DNA of 25,001 nt from assembly GCA_002414505.1 (NCBI GenBank), contig DHZF01000158.1, positions 18,906 to 43,906 of the forward strand, read 5' to 3'. Under the pieces are notes generated by a model. It saw only the letters and a program-made list of their open reading frames with translations, was not told the origin of the DNA and made no database searches. The translations under genes and the position numbers were made by a program. Shown one piece after another: positions 6,500-14,470 of this stretch. The stretch's first letter is position 1; the number at the start of each line of letters is the position of its first letter. This DNA is from Hyphomonas sp. UBA5111 (GTDB lineage: Bacteria > Pseudomonadota > Alphaproteobacteria > Caulobacterales > Hyphomonadaceae).

Positions 6500-6823
6500 A
6501 TGTCGTCCACACAGATCATCCTTCTGTTTCTTGGCACGCCGTTCATGGCCGGAGTCCTGGCTCCGTTCTTCCGTGGGCGCTGGCTGGTGCAGTTTGCTGT
6601 GTGGGCCATGGCGCTGCTGTCTACCCTTGTCGTCGTCTATGTCTGGGCGGGCATGGAGGCAGCGCGTCTCGAACTGACAAGTATCAGGCTGGCACTTGCT
6701 GCGAGCGCCTTGTGGAGTACGGCCGGACTGGCCGGGCTTCTCGTCGGGCGCGAAGCGGAAAACGTGCGGCGCGATGCAAGGAACACCAGGGAAAAACGCA
6801 AGGCTTCGGAGATATTCAGATGA
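6500..6823 (+). CDS. Small membrane protein, unknown
   Basis: The 107-aa protein has three likely TM helices at about 5-23, 30-50 and 64-82, then a charged, Arg/Lys-rich cytosolic tail (REAENVRRDARNTREKRKAS). It starts 2 bp after the upstream stop and its TGA overlaps the ATG of the next gene (ATGA), so it is translationally coupled to two dehydrogenase genes. No recognised family. It may anchor or otherwise serve the dehydrogenase pair, but that is inference from position only. Confidence 0.75.
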   Translation: MSSTQIILLFLGTPFMAGVLAPFFRGRWLVQFAVWAMALLSTLVVVYVWAGMEAARLELTSIRLALAASALWSTAGLAGLLVGREAENVRRDARNTREKRKASEIFR

Positions 6824-7956
6824 CATTCCTTTTGACGGAAGACCAGGAAATGCTGCGCGACACCGCGATGGCATTCGCCCGCGACGAGATGCCGGTCACG
6901 CGCCTGCGCCAGTTGCGCGATAGCGGCGCAAATGGTGTGGACGCAGAAACGCGCCAGAAACTGGCCGAACTCGGCTTCTTCGGTGTGATCATTCCGGACG
7001 AGCCGGGCGGCGAGCATTTCGGGCTGGTCGGTCTGGGCCAGGTGCTGGAAGCGCAAGGCCGCACCTTGGCGCCGACGCCTGTTCTTCAGACGGCCTTGAT
7101 TGCGGCAAGCGCGCTGCAGCTAGGCGGCAGTGCAGAGCAACAGGCCGAATGGCTGCCGAAGATTGCTGGCGGCGAGGCGAGCTTTGCGCTGGCGCTGGAC
7201 GAGACGGCGCATTTCAATCCGCTGGGAATTGCCACCGAAGCTGAAAGCAACGGGCAGGGCTACACGCTGAACGGCATGAAGCGGTATGTTCCGGATGCCC
7301 ATCATGCGGATTCGCTGATCGTTGTCGCGCGTACCTTTGGTGAAGCGGGAGACCGTCACGGCCTGACGCTGTTCCTGGTCCCTGCGGACGCAAAGGGCGT
7401 TTCCATACAGGCATTGCATTCCGTTGACTCGCATGGCGCCGCCCATGTCACACTGGAAGATGTCATGGTGCCTGAAAGCGCAATCATCGGCGCATTGGAC
7501 AAGGGCGCGGATGTGCTTGAGCCTGTGCTGGACCGGGCTGCGATTGGCCAGGCTGCGGAAATGCTGGGAAGTGCGGATGCCGCTTTCGAGATGACGCTGG
7601 AGTATCTCAACAGCCGGAAGCAATTTGGCCAACTGATCGGATCGTTCCAGTCCCTGCAGCATCGCGCTGCCAAGATGTTTACCGAGCTGGAACTGACGCG
7701 GTCCTGCATCTCAGCTGCGCTCTCTGCCGTAGACGAAGGCAAGCCAAATGTCGCTGAGCTTGCGAGCCTCGCCAAGGCGCGTGCCAGCGAACTGGTTCAT
7801 CTGGTTTCAAACGAGTGCGTGCAGATGCATGGCGGCATCGGCATGACCGATGATGCAGATCCCGGTCTCTACATGAAGCGGGCCCGCGTGCAGGAAGCCC
7901 TGTATGGGTCTGCGAGTTGGCATCGTGATCGCTACGCGCGGCTTGCCGGCTACTAG
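6820..7956 (+). CDS. Acyl-CoA dehydrogenase, smaller partner type
   Basis: The 378-aa protein has the acyl-CoA dehydrogenase fold: an N-terminal helical region beginning FLLTEDQEMLRDTAMAFARD, a middle beta domain (about 120-220), and C-terminal RKQFGQLIGSFQSLQHRAAK (267-286) and CVQMHGGIGMTDD (333-345). The usual TEPxxGSD FAD motif is replaced by ALDETAHFNPL (residues 125-135), so one active-site half looks degenerate. This is typical of the second subunit in alpha2beta2 dehydrogenases, where each subunit completes the other's site. The start ATG 6820 overlaps the previous stop. A terminator follows 22 bp after the stop. Confidence 0.92.
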   Translation: MTFLLTEDQEMLRDTAMAFARDEMPVTRLRQLRDSGANGVDAETRQKLAELGFFGVIIPDEPGGEHFGLVGLGQVLEAQGRTLAPTPVLQTALIAASALQLGGSAEQQAEWLPKIAGGEASFALALDETAHFNPLGIATEAESNGQGYTLNGMKRYVPDAHHADSLIVVARTFGEAGDRHGLTLFLVPADAKGVSIQALHSVDSHGAAHVTLEDVMVPESAIIGALDKGADVLEPVLDRAAIGQAAEMLGSADAAFEMTLEYLNSRKQFGQLIGSFQSLQHRAAKMFTELELTRSCISAALSAVDEGKPNVAELASLAKARASELVHLVSNECVQMHGGIGMTDDADPGLYMKRARVQEALYGSASWHRDRYARLAGY

Positions 7957-7977
7957 CCAAGAGTTCAGCGCAAAGAA

Positions 7978-8017
7978 AAAGCCGGGAGGGTGAAGACCTT
8001 CCCGGCTTTCTTTTTTT
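7978..8017. terminator. Bidirectional rho-independent terminator
   Basis: A 13-bp stem (7978-7990 with 7997-8009, one G-U pair, 6-nt loop TGAAGA) is followed by CTTTTTTT on the plus strand. On the minus strand the stem is followed by CTTTTTCTTTG. It lies between two converging genes and serves both. Confidence 0.93.
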
Positions 8018-8038
8018 GTCCCGTGAAGGGAGCAGCGC

Positions 8039-8467
8039 CTAGCCCTTGAGGACCGAGCCCTTCTTGAGCGCCTTGGCGATCAGATAGTACATCACCGGAC
8101 GATGCTTTGCGCGAACGGACTTGCCGTACTTCGCAACTGCGTCGGCAATGGCAGCATCTGCCTTGGCTTCGTCCGTTACGCCGAGCTTCTTTGCAATGAA
8201 GCCCTTCTTGATACGGCCAAGCTCTTCCTTGTCCGAGGCCGCGACAGTCGCGGAATCGGCTTTGTAGATCGTCGGCCCACAGGCTTTGACGGCTGCATCC
8301 AGAAGCGCCATGTCGGAGCGTGTTTCACCAACCTTGTCTTTCAGGTCAGCGATGTACTTCTCCATCAGCACTTCCTTGGGTGAAGGTGCCTTGGCAGGTT
8401 TTGTTGTCTTAGGTGCAGCAGCTTTTTTTGGCGCCGCGGCTTTCTTGGCTTTGGTTGCTTTTGCCAT
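8039..8467 (-). CDS. DUF2853 family protein with histone-H1-like N-terminal tail
   Basis: The 142-aa protein begins with about 30 residues made almost only of Lys, Ala, Pro and Thr (MAKATKAKKAAAPKKAAAPK continuing to PAKAPSP), like eukaryotic H1 or bacterial H1-like DNA-binding tails. A compact alpha-helical DUF2853 domain follows from about residue 32: EKYIADLKDKVGE, ALLDAAVKACGP, IYKADSATVAASDKEELGRI, then FIAKKLGV. AGGAG (8476-8480) lies 8 nt before ATG 8467. The domain's function is unknown. The basic tail makes nucleic-acid binding likely but unproven. It is a single-gene unit ended by the shared terminator. Confidence 0.88.
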   Translation of the reverse strand: MAKATKAKKAAAPKKAAAPKTTKPAKAPSPKEVLMEKYIADLKDKVGETRSDMALLDAAVKACGPTIYKADSATVAASDKEELGRIKKGFIAKKLGVTDEAKADAAIADAVAKYGKSVRAKHRPVMYYLIAKALKKGSVLKG

Positions 8468-8750
8468 GGGAGTTTCTCCTCAATGGGCCCGACGAACGGG
8501 CGTGTTTGAATTTACGCAGCTCACAACACGAATCAGTTTGAAACGCAGTTTGCACACTGACCCCTTTTTCCACAGCCTGCCAACCCCTTTTCGGTAGTGC
8601 AATCAATTCCTGATAAGTTCGAATACGGATTAAGTAGTGTGGATTTCGCTTTTGAGTTCAGGCGTTCGCAGGTCTGGATACGATTGATTGACCTCTGTGT
8701 GCGAGGCGTTCACACCTTTGGAATTCTATTGACTGTGAAATGAGGAAGAG
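8468..8750. other. Divergent intergenic region (283 bp)
   Basis: This gap holds the promoters of the DUF2853 gene (left) and the glutamate-synthase-like gene (right). A direct repeat, AGGCGTTCGCA (8660-8670) and AGGCGTTCACA (8704-8714), identical at 10 of 11 bases and starting 44 bp apart, may be a regulator site. No -35/-10 pair with good spacing could be fixed on either strand, and no RNA gene was seen. Confidence 0.4.
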
Positions 8751-10340
8751 ATGTTCCGTTACCTGCCCTGGCTTGCGACTGTACTCTTACTGGCCTTGTG
8801 CCTTGTGTTCTGGAGACAGCACAATTGGTTGATATACATTGCTGTGGCCATGACGCCCTTGGCACTCATAGGTTTGTATGACCTGTTTCAGCGCAAGCAC
8901 ACCTTGTGGCGCAACTACCCACTTATTTCGCGCGTCAGATGGGTTGCCGAGGAATTGCATCCCTTCCTGCGGTCTTACATTGTCGAAAGCGAAACAGAAG
9001 GGCGGCCCTTCAATCTGGAAGACCGCGCGCTGGTGTATCGCCGCGCCAAGAATGTCTCTTCTGTTGAGCCCTTCGGCAGTCATCTGGACATCGACAAGCC
9101 GCCCTATGAATGGTTGGCGCACTCCATTGCCGCCAGGCATCCGGAAGAAGCAGATCCACGTGTACGGGTGGGCGCGCCGGGTACAGCGCAACCCTATTTC
9201 GCAAGTGTCCTCAATATTTCGGCCATGAGCTTTGGCGCGCTCGGGGGACATGCTATCGAAGCCTTGTCCAAAGGTGCGTCCATGGGCGGCTTCTATCACG
9301 ATACAGGTGAGGGCGGCGTCTCGCGCTATCACCGGCAGGGGGGAGGTGATCTCGTCTGGGAACTGGGCTCCGGTTATTTCGGATGCCGCGCGGCAGACGG
9401 ATCATTCGATGCTGCGAAGTTTGCAGACACCGCAAGTGACCCGCAGATCAAGATGATTGAGGTGAAGCTGAGCCAGGGCGCAAAGCCCGGCCATGGGGGT
9501 GTACTGCCTGGTGAGAAGGTCACCCCGGAAATTGCAGAAGCACGCGGTATTGAAGTCGGACTGACATGTATTTCTCCGCCTGCGCACTCTTCCTTCTCGA
9601 CACCGATTGAGATGCTGGAATTTGTTGCCAGACTGCGTGACCTGTCAGGCGGAAAACCGGTCGGTATCAAGTTTGCTGTCGGCAACCGCTGGGAGACGCT
9701 GGCGATTTGCAAGGCAATGCTGGAGACAGGCCTGCGTGTCGACTTCATGGTGGTGGATGGCGGAGAAGGAGGGACCGGTGCGGCGCCTGCGGAATTCCTT
9801 GACCATGTTGGTGCTCCGCTAAGGCAGGGTCTGGTACTGACGCGCAATGCACTGGTCGGGACGGGCCTGAAAGACGATGTGCGTCTTGCCTGCTCCGGCA
9901 AGCAGATCAGCGCGTTCTCGATTGCCTCCTCCTTGGCGCTTGGCGCAGATTGGGTGAATACGGCGCGTGGCTTCATGTTCTCGCTCGGATGTATCCAGTC
10001 CCTGAACTGCCACAACAATACGTGCCCCACCGGAATTGCAACGACCGACAAGACCCGCCAGCGCGGACTGGTTGTCGAGGAGAAGGCAATCCGGGTCAGG
10101 AATTTCCAGCGGAACACGGTCCAGGCCCTCATGGAAGTGGTTGGGGCGACCGGGTGCGTACATCCATCTGAACTGACACCGCGCCATGTGATGCATCGGG
10201 TGACGGAAGACATCGCCTACACCGCAGAGCGCGCCTACCAACTCGTGCAGCCTGGCCAATTGCTGACTGCGCCGGATGAGACGCAGCTCGCACGGGAATG
10301 GCGCATGGCGCAGGCGCATAGTTTCCAGCCCGCCGACTAG
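8751..10340 (+). CDS. FMN-binding glutamate-synthase-like protein, membrane anchored
   Basis: The 529-aa protein has two N-terminal TM helices (about 4-20 and 26-44). A glutamate synthase central/FMN barrel domain follows, with SAMSFGALG, EGGVSRYHRQGGGDLVWELG, the KPGHGG loop, VVDGGEGGTGAAPAEF and the 3Fe-4S cysteines C414-x5-C420-x4-C425 (GCIQSLNCHNNTCPTG). It lacks the amidotransferase and C-terminal beta-helix domains of full GltB (about 1,500 aa), so it is the short stand-alone type whose substrate is not established; glutamate formation should not be assumed. GAGGAAG ends just before ATG 8751. It stands alone, followed by a 145-bp gap before otsA. Confidence 0.93.
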   Translation: MFRYLPWLATVLLLALCLVFWRQHNWLIYIAVAMTPLALIGLYDLFQRKHTLWRNYPLISRVRWVAEELHPFLRSYIVESETEGRPFNLEDRALVYRRAKNVSSVEPFGSHLDIDKPPYEWLAHSIAARHPEEADPRVRVGAPGTAQPYFASVLNISAMSFGALGGHAIEALSKGASMGGFYHDTGEGGVSRYHRQGGGDLVWELGSGYFGCRAADGSFDAAKFADTASDPQIKMIEVKLSQGAKPGHGGVLPGEKVTPEIAEARGIEVGLTCISPPAHSSFSTPIEMLEFVARLRDLSGGKPVGIKFAVGNRWETLAICKAMLETGLRVDFMVVDGGEGGTGAAPAEFLDHVGAPLRQGLVLTRNALVGTGLKDDVRLACSGKQISAFSIASSLALGADWVNTARGFMFSLGCIQSLNCHNNTCPTGIATTDKTRQRGLVVEEKAIRVRNFQRNTVQALMEVVGATGCVHPSELTPRHVMHRVTEDIAYTAERAYQLVQPGQLLTAPDETQLAREWRMAQAHSFQPAD

Positions 10341-10356
10341 ATGATGCAAATCGGTC

Positions 10357-10381
10357 GGAACCAGCGGTCTTTCGTTCGGTT
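10357..10381 (+). promoter_or_regulatory. Candidate EcfG (general stress sigma) promoter before otsA
   Basis: GGAAC (10357-10361) is followed after 16 nt by GGTT (10378-10381), close to the alphaproteobacterial EcfG consensus GGAAC-N16/17-CGTT with one mismatch in the -10. It is about 100 bp before the otsA ATG. Trehalose synthesis is a known general-stress output in this group. Function is inferred. Confidence 0.5.
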
Positions 10382-10485
10382 CTATGATACTGCTCGCAAA
10401 GCGGGCAGGGTGGGGGTTTCTGCACACGGGCGCTACGCTGTGGCTTTGGAAGCGACAGGCCGCGCGCTAGACCCGATGAGACAGG

Positions 10486-11886
10486 ATGGCAATGACAGAA
10501 CAGAACATTTCAAAAAGCTCACGACTGGTCGCAGTCTCGAACCGCACGGCGGCTGGAGAAGAGAGCCGTGCCGGCGGGCTTGCTGTCGCATTATGGGACA
10601 CGCTCGCGGATACGCAGGGGCTCTGGATCGGCTGGAGTGGCCGGATTCTCGACTTCCCCAGCAATCGCGCCAGGCGCTCGGAAGAAGATGGGGTTGAGTT
10701 TGCCCTGACCGACTATTCCCGTGATCAGTTTGACGGCTTCTATCTTGGCTATTCCAACAGCGTCCTGTGGCCAGTCATGCACAACCGAATTGATCTGGCT
10801 GTGTTCGATTCCGCATTTTACAGGTTCTATGTCGAGATCAACGAGAAGTTCGCGGAGATTGTGCGGCGTCAGGCAGATGAAACAGACACGGTCTGGGTCC
10901 ATGACTACCATTTCCTGCTGCTCGGCGACATCCTGCGCGAAGAGGGCTGGCAGGGAAAATGCGGCTTCTTCCTGCATATTCCTTTTCCCGCGCCGGAAGT
11001 GTTTCGGGCCATCCCCGAGCATCGCAAGCTGGCCCGGGGCTTATGCGCCTATGACGTGGTCGGCCTGCAATGCCGGAAGGATCTCGCCAATCTCGCGCAG
11101 TATCTGGAAGAAGAGTTCGGTGCGGAAGAGCAACCGGATGGCAAGTTCAAAGTAGACGGGCGCCTTGTTCACCTGCTGCACTGTCCCATCGGGATCGACA
11201 GCTCAGGTTTCGCAGAGGCGGCAACCGCTGAGCCGGCCGCCCGCGCCGCGACGCGCCTGTCCCGGTTTCTCGGCGAACGGGATCTGGTCATTGGGGTGGA
11301 CCGGATGGACTATTCCAAGGGGCTGCCGCAACGCTTTGAGGGCATGGCCGATTTGTTCGACCGGTATCCGGAGCTGCATGGAAAAATCTCGTTCACACAG
11401 ATCGCGCCACCTTCTCGTTCCGTCGTGGAAGAATATGCGCAGCTCCGTGAACAGCTGGACGCCCTGTCGGGGCGGATCAATGGCGATTATGGCGATCTTG
11501 ACTGGATGCCGATCCGTTATCTTGCGCGCGGGTACGACCGGGAAGAGATTGCCGGTCTCTACCGCCTCGCCAAGGCCTGTCTGGTCACCCCCTTGCAGGA
11601 CGGCATGAATCTTGTTGCGAAGGAATTCATCGCGGCGCAGGACCCCGAGGATCCGGGTGTGCTCATCCTGTCGCAATTTGCAGGGGCCGCAGAGCAGATG
11701 AAGGAGGCGCTTATCATCAATCCCTATGACAGCTCCGCCATCGCAGAAGCGGTGAAGCAGGCCATCGAGATGCCGTTGGATGAGCGCCGTGAGCGTTGGC
11801 AGAAACTCTATGCCAATATTGCCGAGCAGGACATTCACTGGTGGCGCCACCGCTTCATGACCGCTTTCGAAGGCGTGCAGGCATGA
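10486..11886 (+). CDS. otsA: Trehalose-6-phosphate synthase
   Basis: The 466-aa GT20 enzyme joins UDP-glucose and glucose-6-phosphate to trehalose-6-phosphate in the cytosol; E. coli OtsA is 474 aa. It shows the N-terminal phosphate loop [76 protein letters not shown] and the donor-binding [12 protein letters not shown]. The last motif has Q where OtsA usually has R ([11 protein letters not shown]). The start is ATG 10486 or 10492. The stop overlaps the otsB start (ATGA at 11883). A stress-type promoter lies upstream. Confidence 0.96.
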   Translation: MAMTEQNISKSSRLVAVSNRTAAGEESRAGGLAVALWDTLADTQGLWIGWSGRILDFPSNRARRSEEDGVEFALTDYSRDQFDGFYLGYSNSVLWPVMHNRIDLAVFDSAFYRFYVEINEKFAEIVRRQADETDTVWVHDYHFLLLGDILREEGWQGKCGFFLHIPFPAPEVFRAIPEHRKLARGLCAYDVVGLQCRKDLANLAQYLEEEFGAEEQPDGKFKVDGRLVHLLHCPIGIDSSGFAEAATAEPAARAATRLSRFLGERDLVIGVDRMDYSKGLPQRFEGMADLFDRYPELHGKISFTQIAPPSRSVVEEYAQLREQLDALSGRINGDYGDLDWMPIRYLARGYDREEIAGLYRLAKACLVTPLQDGMNLVAKEFIAAQDPEDPGVLILSQFAGAAEQMKEALIINPYDSSAIAEAVKQAIEMPLDERRERWQKLYANIAEQDIHWWRHRFMTAFEGVQA

Positions 11887-12617
11887 GCAAACCCCAGTCT
11901 TTCCCACCGCTGCTGGACCGCAACGCGGCCCTGTTCCTCGATTTCGATGGCACATTGTCCCCGCTACAGGACGATCCGGACGCCGTGTTTCTTGAGCCCG
12001 GCATGGACGCCATTCTGATGAAAATATCGTCGATGCTCGGCGGGGCTCTGGCCATCCTGTCTGGACGCGATCTGACGGATCTGTCGAAACGCGTGCCAAA
12101 CGCGCTCTGGCGATTCGGCAATCATGGTCTGCGCGCGGCGGCCCCCGGACATGCGACGACGGACAAAATCCCTACAGCGCCGGACGCTCTGGTAACCAGC
12201 CTGATCACCATCGTGGACTCGCATACAGGTGTGCGGCTGGAAGAGAAGGGGCCTGTCCTGGCAGTCCACTACCGCGCCGCGCCTGACAAAGGGGATGAAC
12301 TGACCCGTCAATTGGAGGATGTCCTGTCCCGGCATTCCGATTATTCCCTGCAATCGGGAAAGATGGTGCTGGAGGCAAAGCCAAGCGGCGCGAACAAGGG
12401 CGTCTGCCTGCAAGAGGCGATGGAAACGGCTCCTTTCGCTGGGCGCACGCCGGTTATGATCGGCGATGACAAGACGGATGAAGATGCGTTTCTCGTTGCA
12501 AATCGGCTCGGCGGGTGGTCGGTCAAGGTCGGTGACGGCGACAGCGCAGCAAACTATCGGTTGGGGTCGCACCATGATGTGGCGGCTTACCTGCAACAAG
12601 TGTTAGGAGACGTATGA
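11883..12617 (+). CDS. otsB: Trehalose-6-phosphate phosphatase
   Basis: The 244-aa HAD-superfamily phosphatase removes the phosphate from trehalose-6-phosphate. Motif I is FLDFDGTLSPL (nucleophile D20, acid D22), the cap region is in the middle, LVLEAKPSGANKG carries the substrate Lys, and motif IV is MIGDDKTDEDAF. The start ATG 11883 overlaps the otsA stop and the stop overlaps the next ATG (12614), so three genes are tightly coupled. Length matches E. coli OtsB (266 aa) allowing for a short N-terminus. Confidence 0.95.
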   Translation: MSKPQSFPPLLDRNAALFLDFDGTLSPLQDDPDAVFLEPGMDAILMKISSMLGGALAILSGRDLTDLSKRVPNALWRFGNHGLRAAAPGHATTDKIPTAPDALVTSLITIVDSHTGVRLEEKGPVLAVHYRAAPDKGDELTRQLEDVLSRHSDYSLQSGKMVLEAKPSGANKGVCLQEAMETAPFAGRTPVMIGDDKTDEDAFLVANRLGGWSVKVGDGDSAANYRLGSHHDVAAYLQQVLGDV

Positions 12618-14383
12618 GCCTCGATCTTGGTATTGTTGGTAACGGGACGATTGCGGGCCTGATCAATTCGCGTGGCGACTATGAATGGTTCTGCCTGCCG
12701 CGGTTTGATGGCGAACCTGTCTTTAACAAATTGCTTGGGGGAGGGGGCACGTTCAGCGTCTGGATGGAGGGGCTGACGAAACGCACCCAATCCTATGACC
12801 GGAACACGGCAATCCTGCGCACGAGGATGGAATCTGAAGACGGCGCCATCCTGGAGATCGTGGATTTTGCGCCGCGCTTCCAGCATAAGGGACGAACATT
12901 CCGTCCGGCCAGCCTGGTTCGCAGGTTCGAGGTGATTGCCGGGGCGCCCCAGCTGAAGATTTCCCTGACACCCGAAACCGATTGGGGCGGGCGCAAGCTC
13001 AAGCCCATTCGCGGTGTGAACCATGTACGCTTCATCGACGATGAATTTTCTTTCCGTGTAACGACGGATGCGCCAGTGTCCTACATCCTGACCGAGACCA
13101 GCTTTATCCTGGACAAGGATACGACATTCATTCTTGGCGCCGACGAATCCCTGACGGATTCGCCGGGCGTCATGGCGCGGGACTGGGAAGAACGGACAAG
13201 ACAATACTGGGCGAAATGGGCGCGAAGCCTGGCCATCCCATTTGAATGGCAGGACGAAGTCATTCGGGCGGCCATCACATTGAAGCTCTGTGTTTTTGAG
13301 GAGACCGGCGGGATCGTGGCGGCCCTTACCACCTCCATTCCGGAGCATGAGGGGTCATCGCGAAACTGGGACTATCGCTTCTGCTGGATACGCGATGCCT
13401 ATTTCACCGTGACAGCCCTGAACAGGCTGTCCGGGATGGGCACACTTGAACACTATATGAGATGGGTGCGGAACATTGTGGCCCACTCGAAAGGTGGCCA
13501 TATCCAGCCAGTCTATGGCATCGGGCTTGAGGCGGATTTGAGCGAAGACCTGGCGCCGAACTTGCCAGGTTTCCGGGACTCCGGGCCTGTGCGCCGCGGC
13601 AATCAGGCCGCCGAACACGTCCAGCATGACGTGTATGGACAGGTCGTTCTTGGCGTCTCCCAATCCTTCTTTGATCGTCGCCTGCTGGCTCAGCCCGGCA
13701 TTGCGGAATTTGAACAGCTCGAGCCCGTCGGCGAGCGCGCCTTTGCCGTGTATGACACGCCGGACGCTGGTATCTGGGAATTCCGGACCATTGCGCACGT
13801 TCACACCTCGTCTGCCATCATGTGCTGGGCTGCGTGTGACCGCCTGTCCCGTATCGCCGAACGGCTGGGTCTCGACAATCGCGAGGCCTATTGGAGGGAG
13901 CGCGCCGACATCATCCATGAAACCATTCTGGAAAAAGCCTGGAATGACGAGGTGAAAGCCTTCACGGCCGCCTTTGGCGGAACGGATCTCGATGCGTCAG
14001 TCCTGTTGATGGCGGAGATTGGTTTCCTGCCTGCCAGCGATTCACGCTATATCTCGACTGTGGAGGCCGTCGACCGCGATCTCCGCATGGGTGATCATGT
14101 GTATCGCTACAAGGTCGAGGATGATTTCGGCAAGCCGAAGACCGCTTTCACGGCCTGCACGTTCTGGTTCATTGATGCGCTATACCGGGTCGGACGCGTG
14201 GAAGAGGCGCGCAACATGTTCGAGGCCGTTCTCGCCAGTCGAAACCATCTCGGCCTGCTGTCAGAGGATGTGAATCCGGAGACAAACGAACTCTGGGGGA
14301 ATTTCCCTCAAACCTACTGCATGGTTGGAATCATCAATTCCGCCGCCCTTCTGAGCAAGCCTTGGGCAGCCGTCACCGGATAA
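12614..14383 (+). CDS. Glycoside hydrolase family 15 protein (glucoamylase/trehalase-like)
   Basis: The 589-aa protein starts with the trehalase-like N-domain pattern GIVGNGTIAGLINSRGDYEW, then FCLPRFDGEPVF. The GH15 (alpha/alpha)6 domain follows, with RNWDYRFCWIRDAYFTV (about 248-264), EVKAFTAAFG, a YRY-V-DDFG substrate loop, and LLSEDVNPETNELWGNFPQT near the end, which holds the second catalytic Glu. No signal peptide, so it is cytosolic. AGGAG (12605-12609) precedes ATG 12614, which overlaps otsB. Family members include trehalases and oligosaccharide glucosidases. Its place behind otsAB suggests trehalose turnover, but the substrate is inferred. Confidence 0.93.
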   Translation: MSLDLGIVGNGTIAGLINSRGDYEWFCLPRFDGEPVFNKLLGGGGTFSVWMEGLTKRTQSYDRNTAILRTRMESEDGAILEIVDFAPRFQHKGRTFRPASLVRRFEVIAGAPQLKISLTPETDWGGRKLKPIRGVNHVRFIDDEFSFRVTTDAPVSYILTETSFILDKDTTFILGADESLTDSPGVMARDWEERTRQYWAKWARSLAIPFEWQDEVIRAAITLKLCVFEETGGIVAALTTSIPEHEGSSRNWDYRFCWIRDAYFTVTALNRLSGMGTLEHYMRWVRNIVAHSKGGHIQPVYGIGLEADLSEDLAPNLPGFRDSGPVRRGNQAAEHVQHDVYGQVVLGVSQSFFDRRLLAQPGIAEFEQLEPVGERAFAVYDTPDAGIWEFRTIAHVHTSSAIMCWAACDRLSRIAERLGLDNREAYWRERADIIHETILEKAWNDEVKAFTAAFGGTDLDASVLLMAEIGFLPASDSRYISTVEAVDRDLRMGDHVYRYKVEDDFGKPKTAFTACTFWFIDALYRVGRVEEARNMFEAVLASRNHLGLLSEDVNPETNELWGNFPQTYCMVGIINSAALLSKPWAAVTG

Positions 14384-14470
14384 TGCGCAGTTTGGGCGAA
14401 CGCAGCGAGTTCGGCAGTATCAAACACTGAGTTTGTTGAAACGATCCAGCGTCTGTGCGTTGCTGAGTGC

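Noticed and set aside
10341..10485. Small gene between the glutamate-synthase-like gene and otsA
   Set aside because: The frame starting at 10341 continues as a shadow of otsA and has no ribosome site; the gap is better read as a promoter region.
14421..14435. CAAAC-ACTGA-GTTTG hairpin between GH15 and the ATP-grasp gene as a terminator
   Set aside because: Stem of only 5 bp, AT-rich and without a T-run; too weak to separate the operons.
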